A DNA stretch of 22,690 nucleotides. Source: a virus. The position numbers and the translations under genes are program-made. This document shows, one piece after another, positions 1 through 5,674 of the stretch. The notes under the pieces are model-generated. The model was not told the origin of the DNA and ran no database searches. It saw only the letters and a program-made list of their open reading frames with translations. The DNA lies in the IMG/VR virus record IMGVR_UViG_3300006921_000173, positions 1-22,690 of that record. One strand, written 5' to 3'. How positions within the stretch are numbered: the stretch's first letter is position 1; every line of letters starts with the position of its first letter.

Positions 1-27
1 AACGATATAGATCTATGGAAGAAATAG
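1..27 (+). CDS. 3' end of an upstream gene (partial)
   Basis: Frame 1 reads NDIDLWKK and stops with TAG at 25-27. The next gene's ATG at 15 lies inside this reading frame, giving a 13-base overlap of the sort common in this tightly packed genome. Only nine codons are visible, so nothing can be said about function, and the frame could be open by chance. Confidence 0.4.
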   Translation, partial: NDIDLWKK

Positions 28-206
28 ACAAAAAAGATTGGCAGCAGTTTAAAGCTGACGTCAAGAGTAAGCTATCACAAGAACAATATAAGCTATTGTG
101 TAGGCTTCATTCTAAGTATTACAAGCACAAATACCACGAGCCTTGCAGTTGCAATCCTAAAAGACTTGTACAATGGATTGCAGATATAGACAAGATTTAT
201 GATTAA
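15..206 (+). CDS. Small hypothetical phage protein, 63 aa
   Basis: A 63-residue, lysine-rich protein of unknown function. It is mostly helical-looking, with a short Cys-x-Cys element (EPCSCNPKR, about residues 42-50) followed by a tryptophan-containing helix (LVQWIADIDKIYD) at the C-terminus. There is no signal peptide or membrane segment. The stop at 204-206 overlaps the ATG of the next gene at 199, so the two are probably co-translated. The Cys-x-Cys plus basic residues could bind nucleic acid or metal, but this is only a guess. It is kept as a real gene because of the tight overlap and the clean reading frame. Confidence 0.65.
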   Translation: MEEIDKKDWQQFKADVKSKLSQEQYKLLCRLHSKYYKHKYHEPCSCNPKRLVQWIADIDKIYD

Positions 207-612
207 GAATGTACACAAGTGGGAGAAAGCTGTAATACTGTTGCTAAATGCTGATGGTTGGAACTTAACACATACTGGCAAAGGTTTTGAACATTACGAT
301 GCTATTGGCACAAGTCCTAAAGGCAAAGAAGTAGTAATCGAGTTTAAGTTTAGAAACAAATACTACAAAGAAAAAATGCTTGAGGTTTACAAGTACGACA
401 AGTTAATTGATACTGGTAGAATAGCTTTATACTTTGTTAATGACCCTAAAGGCAATTATATGTTCTGGCTAAACAGCCTCAAGGATTTAAAAGAACAAGA
501 TATGTACTGCCCAGATACTACACTATGGACTAAAAAGAAAGTATTAAAGCCTTGTTATTTGATTGACGAGAGCCAAGCTTCTATAATAAATTTAAACGGA
601 TTTAAAAAATAA
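199..612 (+). CDS. Putative PD-(D/E)XK nuclease-fold protein, 137 aa
   Basis: The arrangement fits a minimal restriction-endonuclease-like fold: an N-terminal helix with Glu9, Asp34 in HYDAIG, a strand with Glu48-x-Lys50 in VVIEFKFR, and a following lysine/tyrosine-rich helix (about residues 54-70). Proteins with this D...ExK layout in phages act as Holliday-junction resolvases or small DNA nucleases, but the exact role here is inference. Length (137 aa) suits a single-domain nuclease. It overlaps the preceding gene by 8 bases and is followed by the promoter-bearing gap at 613-672, so it is probably the last gene of its transcript. No signal or membrane segment is seen. Alternative: an inactive member of the fold. 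Confidence 0.55.
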   Translation: MIKNVHKWEKAVILLLNADGWNLTHTGKGFEHYDAIGTSPKGKEVVIEFKFRNKYYKEKMLEVYKYDKLIDTGRIALYFVNDPKGNYMFWLNSLKDLKEQDMYCPDTTLWTKKKVLKPCYLIDESQASIINLNGFKK

Positions 613-623
613 GTTGTTTATAA

Positions 624-656
624 TTTGTTTATAATAAATATTTTTATATATATTTG
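624..656 (+). promoter_or_regulatory. Host-type Bacteroidota promoter
   Basis: TTTG at 624-627 and TATATTTG at 649-656 are separated by 21 bases. This matches the known Bacteroidota primary-sigma consensus (TTTG near -33 and TAnnTTTG near -7). Transcription would start about 663, giving a leader of roughly 10 bases before the ATG at 673. The rest of the 613-672 gap is A+T-rich with no gene. Confidence 0.7.
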
Positions 657-672
657 TAAAAAACAAAACACA

Positions 673-774
673 ATGAAAACACTTACAGAAACAGAAAAGG
701 CTTGGATAACTATGATGGTTCAAGCCTATGGAATGAACGAGCAAACTGCACTATCTTATATATTAAACAAATGA
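673..774 (+). CDS. Small hypothetical protein, 33 aa
   Basis: This 33-codon frame begins MKTLTETEKAW and ends SYILNK. Its ATG lies 17 bases after the TAnnTTTG box of the promoter at 624-656, and its TGA overlaps the ATG of the next small gene (ATGA at 771-774). Those two facts make it the natural first gene of this transcript, although it is short. It looks like a small helical protein with no recognisable motif. Function unknown. Confidence 0.55.
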   Translation: MKTLTETEKAWITMMVQAYGMNEQTALSYILNK

Positions 775-926
775 GAACGCAGCTTGACGACTTAAGCAAA
801 GAGCTAAAGCAAATAGATGCTATATTGTATTACGATAGTTACAAAAAATCTTTAACTAAAGAAAAAAAGATAGAGTTGGAAAACAGAGCATCACATATTA
901 GAAGCATAATTATTAACATACAATAA
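771..926 (+). CDS. Small coiled-coil-like hypothetical protein, 51 aa
   Basis: Starting at the ATG at 771, which overlaps the upstream stop as ATGA, the product is 51 residues beginning MRTQLDDLSKELKQIDAIL. The frame is open further upstream, to an in-frame ATG at 702, but that start would bury most of the 33-aa gene at 673-774, so 771 is preferred. The sequence is a charged two-helix hairpin of the kind seen in short coiled coils, with helices of about residues 3-17 and 26-48. No enzymatic motif is seen and function is unknown. Confidence 0.55.
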   Translation: MRTQLDDLSKELKQIDAILYYDSYKKSLTKEKKIELENRASHIRSIIINIQ

Positions 927-927
927 A

Positions 928-1065
928 ATGAAAACAAGATTAATGACTAATAAAAACAGAAGTTCTTTTAGGCTTGATGTAATACAACATAATAATTTAA
1001 AACAATTTCATTTTAACAACAAAAAAGAAGCCTTACAATATCAAAAAGAATTAACTAATAAATAA
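928..1065 (+). CDS. Small basic hypothetical protein, 45 aa
   Basis: A 45-codon frame begins MKTRLMTNKNRSSFRL and ends QKELTNK, starting one base after the previous stop (924-926). It is strongly basic with a central strand-like segment (SFRLDVIQHNN) and a C-terminal helix (KEALQYQKEL). Size and charge would suit a small nucleic-acid-binding protein, but no family is recognised. It is kept because it fills the gap exactly between two coding frames. Confidence 0.45.
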   Translation: MKTRLMTNKNRSSFRLDVIQHNNLKQFHFNNKKEALQYQKELTNK

Positions 1066-1070
1066 ACAAC

Positions 1071-1088
1071 AGCGCGCGCATGCGCGCT
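1071..1088 (+). repeat. GC-only inverted repeat (hairpin)
   Basis: AGCGCGC (1071-1077), loop GCAT (1078-1081) and GCGCGCT (1082-1088) form a seven-pair stem, and 1074-1087 is also a perfect DNA palindrome centred on CATG. It is the only such alternating G/C block in this A+T-rich window. It lies between two small genes, 16 bases upstream of the ATG at 1104, and is followed by TT then AAATATT. It could be a weak terminator or attenuator, a protein-binding palindrome, or a translation-control hairpin. Confidence 0.6.
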
Positions 1089-1103
1089 TTAAATATTAAT
1101 AAA

Positions 1104-1292
1104 ATGAAAAAGACAAAAACTGGGTTACACATCCAAACACGCAAAAATAGAATAGAGGTTTACACACAGAAAGAGTTGGAAGCCAAAGAACTTAAAAAAG
1201 AACTGCAAAGAGAAAGAATTATACAAGGTGCTATTATATTTATGTTAGCCTTGTGTGTGGCTTTTGGTTACTTAATTGGTTCTGAAAGTTAG
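1104..1292 (+). CDS. Small single-pass membrane protein, 62 aa
   Basis: The ATG at 1104 is chosen because the earlier in-frame ATG at 1080 lies inside the GC hairpin at 1071-1088. The product has a basic, charged N-terminal 38 residues with a helical Lys/Glu-rich stretch (KELEAKELKKELQRE) and one hydrophobic helix near residues 39-59 (IIQGAIIFMLALCVAFGYLIG) ending in GSES. A tail-anchored topology with the charged part in the cytoplasm is likely. Such proteins in phages can be holin-like, spanin-like or superinfection-exclusion factors. No lysis gene is nearby, so none of these can be favoured. Confidence 0.6.
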   Translation: MKKTKTGLHIQTRKNRIEVYTQKELEAKELKKELQRERIIQGAIIFMLALCVAFGYLIGSES

Positions 1293-1293
1293 A

Positions 1294-1548
1294 ATGGATT
1301 TACTACAAAAACAATCTTACGGACTGTGGTACTCATTCTTAATTGAGAAACTTATTGATTGGCAAGAGGCTAAACCTAACAACAAAGATTTAAAGAATTG
1401 TGTTAAGGCAATTACAGAAATAGGAATACTCTCAAGCCAGTTAATTACAGAGGTAGAGATACTAACCAAGAAAGTAGATTTAATAAGAAACGAAAAAAAC
1501 AAAGAGATACAAAAACTAAAACAAGAACTAAAACAATATGAAATCTAA
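1294..1548 (+). CDS. Hypothetical coiled-coil protein, 84 aa
   Basis: The ATG at 1294 comes one base after the upstream stop. A TTG/GTG-type start further upstream (1276) would lie inside the membrane-protein gene and is not preferred. The N-terminus has an amphipathic, tryptophan-bearing segment (YGLWYSFLIEKLIDWQE), followed by heptad-like helices and a very charged C-terminal coiled coil (about residues 55-84, rich in Lys, Glu and Gln). It overlaps the start of the exonuclease gene by 11 bases, suggesting translational coupling. No known family is recognised; a role in DNA metabolism is only suggested by position. Confidence 0.6.
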   Translation: MDLLQKQSYGLWYSFLIEKLIDWQEAKPNNKDLKNCVKAITEIGILSSQLITEVEILTKKVDLIRNEKNKEIQKLKQELKQYEI

Positions 1549-2317
1549 AATAAAACTATTAGACAATAAGTACTACGACAAAGCAGAACTGCTTAAGCGT
1601 ATGGAAGATGACACCTTTTACTATGGAGAACTAAATACTCTTGCGCTTAGTAGTAGTAGCCTTAAACAGCTTCTATCAAGTCCTAAGACATATAAGTTTA
1701 GTTTAGAGTATGGGAGTGGCGAAAGCCAAGCTTTAAGGGATGGGTGGTTATTCCACACCGCCATATTAGAGCCAGAGGTATTTGCAGCACAAACCTTTAT
1801 AGATGTGCAAAGCAAGAACACAAAGAAGTTTAGAGATGCCAAAGCTGAAAACCCAAGAGTATTTACTGCAAAAGAGCGTAGTGATGCTGATAGGCTTGTA
1901 GATGCGTTTTACCGCAACGAACACGCAAAAGAATTAATTACTAAAGCAGAGTTTGAAGTACCAGCAATAGATAACGTATTAAGTTTTCCTTTTAGAGGTA
2001 AGGCAGATGTATTAGCTGACAATAGAATAGTAGATTTGAAAACTACTGCATCAAGCGTAAAAGACTTTAGCTACTCGGCACAAAAATATTCTTATGATGT
2101 ACAATGCTATCTGTATTGTAATTTGTTTAACAAAGATTTTAAGTCGTTTTATTTTTTAGTACTTGATAAAAAAAGCCTTGACATTGGTATTTTTAACTGC
2201 TCAGAAGAATTTTATTTTAGAGGCGAACAAAAAGTAGAAAAAGCATTAGACTTATATAACAAGTTTTTTATAGAAGGTGCAGATTTAGACAACTACTGCT
2301 TAACTGGGGAATTATGA
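1538..2317 (+). CDS. RecE/Cas4-like PD-(D/E)XK exonuclease
   Basis: This 259-aa protein carries the motif set of the RecB/RecE/Cas4 branch of PD-(D/E)XK nucleases: His73 in LFHTAILEPE, Asp157 in FRGKADVL, Asp166-x-Lys168 in IVDLKTT, and a QxxxY motif (Gln189-Tyr193) after a tyrosine-rich helix. It resembles the C-terminal nuclease domain of exonuclease VIII (DUF3799-type). These enzymes resect double-stranded DNA ends for phage recombination and replication and need divalent metal ions. The usual partner, a single-strand annealing protein, is not visible in the window. The stop overlaps the ATG of the ABC-GNAT gene as ATGA, so the two products are made together and may act in one process. Confidence 0.8.
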   Translation: MKSKIKLLDNKYYDKAELLKRMEDDTFYYGELNTLALSSSSLKQLLSSPKTYKFSLEYGSGESQALRDGWLFHTAILEPEVFAAQTFIDVQSKNTKKFRDAKAENPRVFTAKERSDADRLVDAFYRNEHAKELITKAEFEVPAIDNVLSFPFRGKADVLADNRIVDLKTTASSVKDFSYSAQKYSYDVQCYLYCNLFNKDFKSFYFLVLDKKSLDIGIFNCSEEFYFRGEQKVEKALDLYNKFFIEGADLDNYCLTGEL

Positions 2318-3492
2318 AAATAGAACTCAAACACGATATATTAAACGACAAATACACCGAGTACGTTTATGAAGCTTTTGACATACAAAACAAAGAACAA
2401 AGCAACGTAACAATAGATGCTAATTTAGAACATTTGCCAAAACAATGGCACATTGGTGTAGTTTATGGTGGTAGCGGAACAGGTAAAACAACTATATTAA
2501 AAAATTTCTTTAAAAAAGAAATGGATACATATAATTTTGATTACAAAAAATCTCTAATATCTAATTTTGATTGGTTAGAACCTAAAGATGCTACTTTTTT
2601 GCTGTCTGCTATGGGTTTAAGTAGTGTCCCAACTTGGTTAAGACCATTTCATACTTTGTCAAATGGAGAACAATATAGAGCCAGTTTAGCTTATATGGTT
2701 GGCAAAGCAGATGAAAATAATGTAATATTAATAGATGAATATACAAGCGTAGTAGATAGAGATGTAGCAAAAGCTATGAGCAACGCACTACAAAAATACA
2801 TAAGACGAACAAACAAAAAAATAGTATTAGCGTCTTGTCATTTTGATATAATGAATTGGTTGCAACCAGATTGGATTTATTCACCACAAAAAGGGCGTCT
2901 TGAGATAGCGTCAAATCGAAGGCAAAGACCAAGAATTGAATTACAGATATTTCGATGTAGATATGAAACTTGGAAGATATTCAAGCACCATCATTATCTA
3001 ACACAAGATTTAAACAAAGCTGCAAAATGTTTTGTAGTATTGTTTAATGATAAGCCTATTGGTTTTATGGCAATACTTCCAATGCCAAGCGGAACTATAA
3101 AAGATGCTTATAGAGTTAGTCGTTTAGTTGTGTTACCTGATTTTCAAGGTTTAGGAGTTGGTATTAAAATACTTAATTTGTTTGGTGCAATGTACAAAAA
3201 GAATAATAAAATACTTTATATTAAAACCTCTAATCCTTCATTATTTAAAGGTATGATAAGAAATAAAGAAAATTGGACTTTAATAAATGAAAGTAACAAT
3301 GTAGATAAAATAAAAAAATCAAATCTAAAAATAATACAACAAGGCAAAGACAATGGAATAAAACTCCTAAAAGAAAGTATAACTAAAAGTTATAAATACA
3401 CAGGAGAAAAACACAACGATAATATTAATATTTTAGTATTTAATGCTGATGCCTATAAAGAAGTTGCACAAAATCAAATATCAATGTTTTAA
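2314..3492 (+). CDS. ABC ATPase fused to GNAT acetyltransferase domain, 392 aa
   Basis: Residues about 1-200 form a compact ABC-type ATPase: Walker A GGSGTGKTT (52-60), signature LSNGEQ (115-120), Walker B VILIDE (137-142), D-loop SVVD (145-148) and switch His176. There is no membrane domain, so it is a soluble ATPase, and the Walker A to signature distance is short (about 57 residues). Residues about 210-325 look like a GNAT acyltransferase, with HHHYL (225-229) and the acetyl-CoA loop RLVVLPDFQGLGVG (270-283). A Lys-rich tail follows. ABC-acetyltransferase fusions are a known class (COG2401), first noted in archaea; their substrate is not settled. Position after a recombination exonuclease suggests action on DNA or RNA, but a protein substrate is equally possible. 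Confidence 0.8.
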   Translation: MKIELKHDILNDKYTEYVYEAFDIQNKEQSNVTIDANLEHLPKQWHIGVVYGGSGTGKTTILKNFFKKEMDTYNFDYKKSLISNFDWLEPKDATFLLSAMGLSSVPTWLRPFHTLSNGEQYRASLAYMVGKADENNVILIDEYTSVVDRDVAKAMSNALQKYIRRTNKKIVLASCHFDIMNWLQPDWIYSPQKGRLEIASNRRQRPRIELQIFRCRYETWKIFKHHHYLTQDLNKAAKCFVVLFNDKPIGFMAILPMPSGTIKDAYRVSRLVVLPDFQGLGVGIKILNLFGAMYKKNNKILYIKTSNPSLFKGMIRNKENWTLINESNNVDKIKKSNLKIIQQGKDNGIKLLKESITKSYKYTGEKHNDNINILVFNADAYKEVAQNQISMF

Positions 3493-3497
3493 AATAA

Positions 3498-3959
3498 ATG
3501 CAAATGAAATATAAAAATTATAAAAAAGAATATTACAACAATGAATTTAATTACCTTATTAGTAAAATGTGTGATGGAAAAAGAAGTATTATGGATATTG
3601 ATTGTTTTATATCTAAAATTGGTCAAAAAAATTCATTTATAATAGATCACAAAAAACATAATGATAATATAAGTGTCAATACTTTAATACAATTATCTAA
3701 ATTTGTTGATGTGCAGCTTAATGATACAACAAAATTGAAATCTTTTATAATTAGAAGTGATATAAACACAGAAGATAATAAAACAAACACTTATTCTGTT
3801 GTGTATGAATTAAATAATTTTAAAAATGTAATTAATAAAAAAAATAAAAGAGAATATATAAAAGATTATTATACAATTATAAATGATGAAGATTTAAAAA
3901 ATTTCTTTCAGCCAGAAACACACGAACAAACAAAATTAAAATTGAAACAAAAACTATAA
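3498..3959 (+). CDS. Very A+T-rich hypothetical protein, possible nuclease fold, 153 aa
   Basis: A 153-residue Lys/Asn/Ile-rich protein. The segment MDIDCFI (about residues 32-38), strand FIIDHKK (47-53) and a following helix resemble the D...(D/E)xK layout of restriction-endonuclease-like folds, with Asp34, Asp50 and Lys52 as candidate metal and catalytic residues. This is suggestive only. The start may be the ATG at 3498 or at 3504. Base composition is unusual: 3781-3840 has only 9 G/C in 60 bases, against 21 of 60 at 2041-2100 in the exonuclease gene, which points to recent acquisition. The stop (TAA, 3957-3959) shares a base with the next ATG. Confidence 0.6.
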   Translation: MQMKYKNYKKEYYNNEFNYLISKMCDGKRSIMDIDCFISKIGQKNSFIIDHKKHNDNISVNTLIQLSKFVDVQLNDTTKLKSFIIRSDINTEDNKTNTYSVVYELNNFKNVINKKNKREYIKDYYTIINDEDLKNFFQPETHEQTKLKLKQKL

Positions 3960-4147
3960 TGAAACAAAAGAAACACACACAAATACAACGCATACTTAGA
4001 CTTGAAAACATAGTTGCTCAAATGTATGTAAAGTTAGAGGCACTAAAACTAATAATAGACAAAGACAATGAAAACAAAGAAATCAATATGGAGAAAGATA
4101 AAGGGCAAGTGGGTAAACTTGACGGAGATAAGCAAAGCAAAAAATAA
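3959..4147 (+). CDS. Small charged hypothetical protein, 62 aa
   Basis: A 62-residue Lys/Glu/Asn-rich protein starting MKQKKHTQIQRILRLE. The first 36 residues form a good amphipathic helix (RLENIVAQMYVKLEALKLII), and the rest is hydrophilic and low-complexity. It is coupled to the previous gene by a TAATG overlap (3957-3961). The last 80 bases overlap the start of the next frame at 4068, so the natural 3' end or the next start is uncertain. No family is recognised. Confidence 0.5.
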   Translation: MKQKKHTQIQRILRLENIVAQMYVKLEALKLIIDKDNENKEINMEKDKGQVGKLDGDKQSKK

Positions 4148-4268
4148 GGTTAAGTTTATATCTTGTGATGAAGCTTCACAAACAAACTATTACAGCAGAA
4201 CAAATATAAGGTCTAAGATAGCACCAAGCAAAGCACCAGCAAAATCAAAAAAAAGAAAACCAAGATGA
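4068..4268 (+). CDS. Small strongly basic hypothetical protein, 66 aa
   Basis: A 66-residue protein begins MKTKKSIWRKIKGKW and ends in a Lys/Arg/Pro/Ala-rich tail (PSKAPAKSKKRKPR). The high positive charge suggests nucleic-acid or nucleoprotein binding, without further evidence. Its TGA overlaps the ATG of the next gene (ATGA, 4265-4268), which argues it is translated. It overlaps the preceding frame by 80 bases, unusually long for this genome; one of the two may be shorter than drawn. Confidence 0.5.
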   Translation: MKTKKSIWRKIKGKWVNLTEISKAKNKVKFISCDEASQTNYYSRTNIRSKIAPSKAPAKSKKRKPR

Positions 4269-4729
4269 CAAAAAAAATAGATTACATAAGTGGAACAGAA
4301 ACCGCATACACAATGAAAGAACAAGAAGAACTTGAGAGCGAAGAAGAAAGAGCTGGGGTTTATGATGATGACTTTGATTATAACGAAATGTTAGATTTTG
4401 GCTTAAAAGAAACAAACAGAAAACAAATGCCAGTATTTAGTGGAGTACTTAAATACTTCCCAGATGCAATAAGAGAAGTGGCTAAAACATCTTGGATAGG
4501 CAACCAACAGCACCACCCTAACAAACCTTTACATTGGGATAGGTCAAAGAGTGGCGATGAGTTAGATGCTTTAACAAGGCACTTAATGGAAGCTGGGGAG
4601 ATAGACACAGATTTAATAAGACACTCAGCTAAAGTAGCTTGGAGAGCCTTAGCCAACTTACAAAAAGAATTAGAAGAAAATGGGGAAGCACCCCTAAGTG
4701 AATATAATTTAAACAAAGAACAATGGTAA
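4265..4729 (+). CDS. MazG-like dATP/dGTP diphosphohydrolase-domain protein (DUF5664 type)
   Basis: Residues about 55-135 match the phage DUF5664 family, now described as a dATP/dGTP diphosphohydrolase domain related to MazG: PVFSGVLKYFPDAIREVAK (56-74), WIGNQQHHP (77-85), HWDRSKSGDELDALTRHL (90-107) and a final helix. The Glu/Asp residues in the helices are the expected magnesium ligands. Members remove pyrophosphate from purine dNTPs, and one member (MazZ) works in the pathway that replaces adenine with diaminopurine in some phage genomes. No PurZ-like gene is seen here, so the simpler inference is dNTP-pool control. The N-terminal 50 residues are acidic and probably disordered. Both ends overlap neighbouring genes. 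Confidence 0.75.
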   Translation: MTKKIDYISGTETAYTMKEQEELESEEERAGVYDDDFDYNEMLDFGLKETNRKQMPVFSGVLKYFPDAIREVAKTSWIGNQQHHPNKPLHWDRSKSGDELDALTRHLMEAGEIDTDLIRHSAKVAWRALANLQKELEENGEAPLSEYNLNKEQW

Positions 4730-4839
4730 TACACAACTACATATTTGACAGTTACAGAATAGAACAAGAAAAAATAAAGGAAGCGATACAACTTCTAAAA
4801 GAAAACGGATATATTATACACAAGAAAGAAGAAGTATGA
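4723..4839 (+). CDS. Small hypothetical protein, 38 aa
   Basis: The 38-codon frame starts at the ATG at 4723, overlapping the upstream stop (TAA at 4727-4729), and its TGA overlaps the next ATG (ATGA at 4836-4839). It reads MVIHNYIFDSYRIEQEK, then a helix (IKEAIQLLKENGYIIHKK) with a helix-turn-strand look. Overlap at both ends and exact filling of the gap support it as real. Function unknown. Confidence 0.55.
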   Translation: MVIHNYIFDSYRIEQEKIKEAIQLLKENGYIIHKKEEV

Positions 4840-5354
4840 ACTTAGACGAACTAATAAAAGAACTAAACACCCTTTACGGATTTGATATAACACAAAGAGT
4901 AAGACAAAGACAATACTCGTATGCAAGAAAGGTATATTGTAAACTTGCTAAAGAAGCTGGACACACATTACAATTATTAGGCAGTAAGGTAGGTATATCA
5001 CACGACTGTGTACTATATCACAATAGAACTTTTAATACAGTAACACACAGCGACAAAGTAATATTTAACAAAATAGTTAGACAGTTTAGGTTGAATGTTG
5101 AACTGTGCAAAATGCCAAGAAAGAAAAAGGTAGTTAAAAAAATACCTAAGCAAGTCAAAGCACAAGACCTTTTACTAATAGACGAAATAACAGAAGTACT
5201 AAAGAAATGGGAAACAGAAAACCTTATGCAGTTTATAAGTACAAGGCTGATGCCATACGATAAGCTAATAAAAGCTACTAAGCCACAGATACAACCACAA
5301 AAGATAAAAGGTGCTAAACTAAAAAGACAAGTTAAAAACCCAGTACTGTGCTAA
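4836..5354 (+). CDS. DnaA domain IV-like DNA-binding protein, 172 aa
   Basis: Residues about 22-70 resemble the DNA-binding domain IV of the initiator DnaA: a basic stretch (RVRQRQYSYARKVYCKLAK), then LQLLGSKVGISHDCVLYHNRT, comparable with the DnaA helix-turn-helix and its RDHTTVLHA signature. There is no AAA+ ATPase domain, so it cannot be a full initiator. The C-terminal 100 residues are Lys-rich with an amphipathic helix (LLLIDEITEVLKKWE, about 112-126). Phages use such stand-alone domains as regulators or in packaging. Its place just before the terminase genes suggests a late regulator or packaging accessory factor. It is followed by the conserved A/T motif at 5369-5380. Confidence 0.65.
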   Translation: MNLDELIKELNTLYGFDITQRVRQRQYSYARKVYCKLAKEAGHTLQLLGSKVGISHDCVLYHNRTFNTVTHSDKVIFNKIVRQFRLNVELCKMPRKKKVVKKIPKQVKAQDLLLIDEITEVLKKWETENLMQFISTRLMPYDKLIKATKPQIQPQKIKGAKLKRQVKNPVLC

Positions 5355-5368
5355 AAAAATAAAGTTAT

Positions 5369-5384
5369 GTTTATATATTATTGA
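5369..5384 (+). promoter_or_regulatory. Recurrent TTATATATTA motif, copy 1 (terminase)
   Basis: GTTTATATATTATTGA lies 21 bases before the ATG of the small terminase gene at 5405. The core TTATATATTA recurs upstream of four other gene groups (6890, 14345, 16175 and 18448). It could be a phage promoter element, since this copy leaves room for a leader. Confidence 0.5.
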
Positions 5385-5404
5385 ATAAACAATCTTTTTC
5401 AATT

Positions 5405-5674
5405 ATGGACAAAAGAATAAACAATGGTGGTGCAAGGCAAGGCGCTGGTAGAAAACCAAAAGCACAAGAGCAAAAACTAATAGAACGCTTAGACAATATA
5501 ATAGACAAAGACGAAGCAATAGAAACATTAGGTAAGTTAGTAGCTAAGGGCGATATGAGAGCCTTACAAACCTATTTAAGTTATCGTTATGGTAAGCCAA
5601 AGGAAAGTATGGACATCAATAGTTCTGAGGGCTTAAACATCAATTTTAGAGATTTAATAAAATTCGTTGATTAA
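5405..5674 (+). CDS. Putative terminase small subunit, 89 aa
   Basis: From the ATG at 5405 the protein is 89 residues long. An earlier TTG at 5381 overlaps the A/T motif and is not preferred. The N-terminus carries GGARQGAGRKPKAQEQ (residues 8-23), the basic AT-hook-like sequence typical of many phage small terminase or terminase-associated proteins, followed by helices and RYGKPKESMDI. It would recognise phage DNA and hand it to the large subunit. It is shorter than classic small terminases but typical of this GARQGAGRK group. It lies immediately before terL and overlaps its proposed start. Confidence 0.7.
   Translation: MDKRINNGGARQGAGRKPKAQEQKLIERLDNIIDKDEAIETLGKLVAKGDMRALQTYLSYRYGKPKESMDINSSEGLNINFRDLIKFVD

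Noticed and set aside
702-770. Longer start for the gene ending at 926
   Set aside because: It would overlap the 33-aa frame at 673-774 in another phase, while the ATG at 771 gives the usual ATGA junction and that frame follows a good promoter.
1276-1293. Alternative start upstream of 1294
   Set aside because: It lies inside the membrane-protein gene and adds residues with no recognisable pattern; the ATG at 1294 is better placed.
4378-4791. Opposite-strand frame of 137 codons
   Set aside because: It lies over the MazG-like gene and has a Ser/Phe/Leu-rich composition typical of an antisense shadow.
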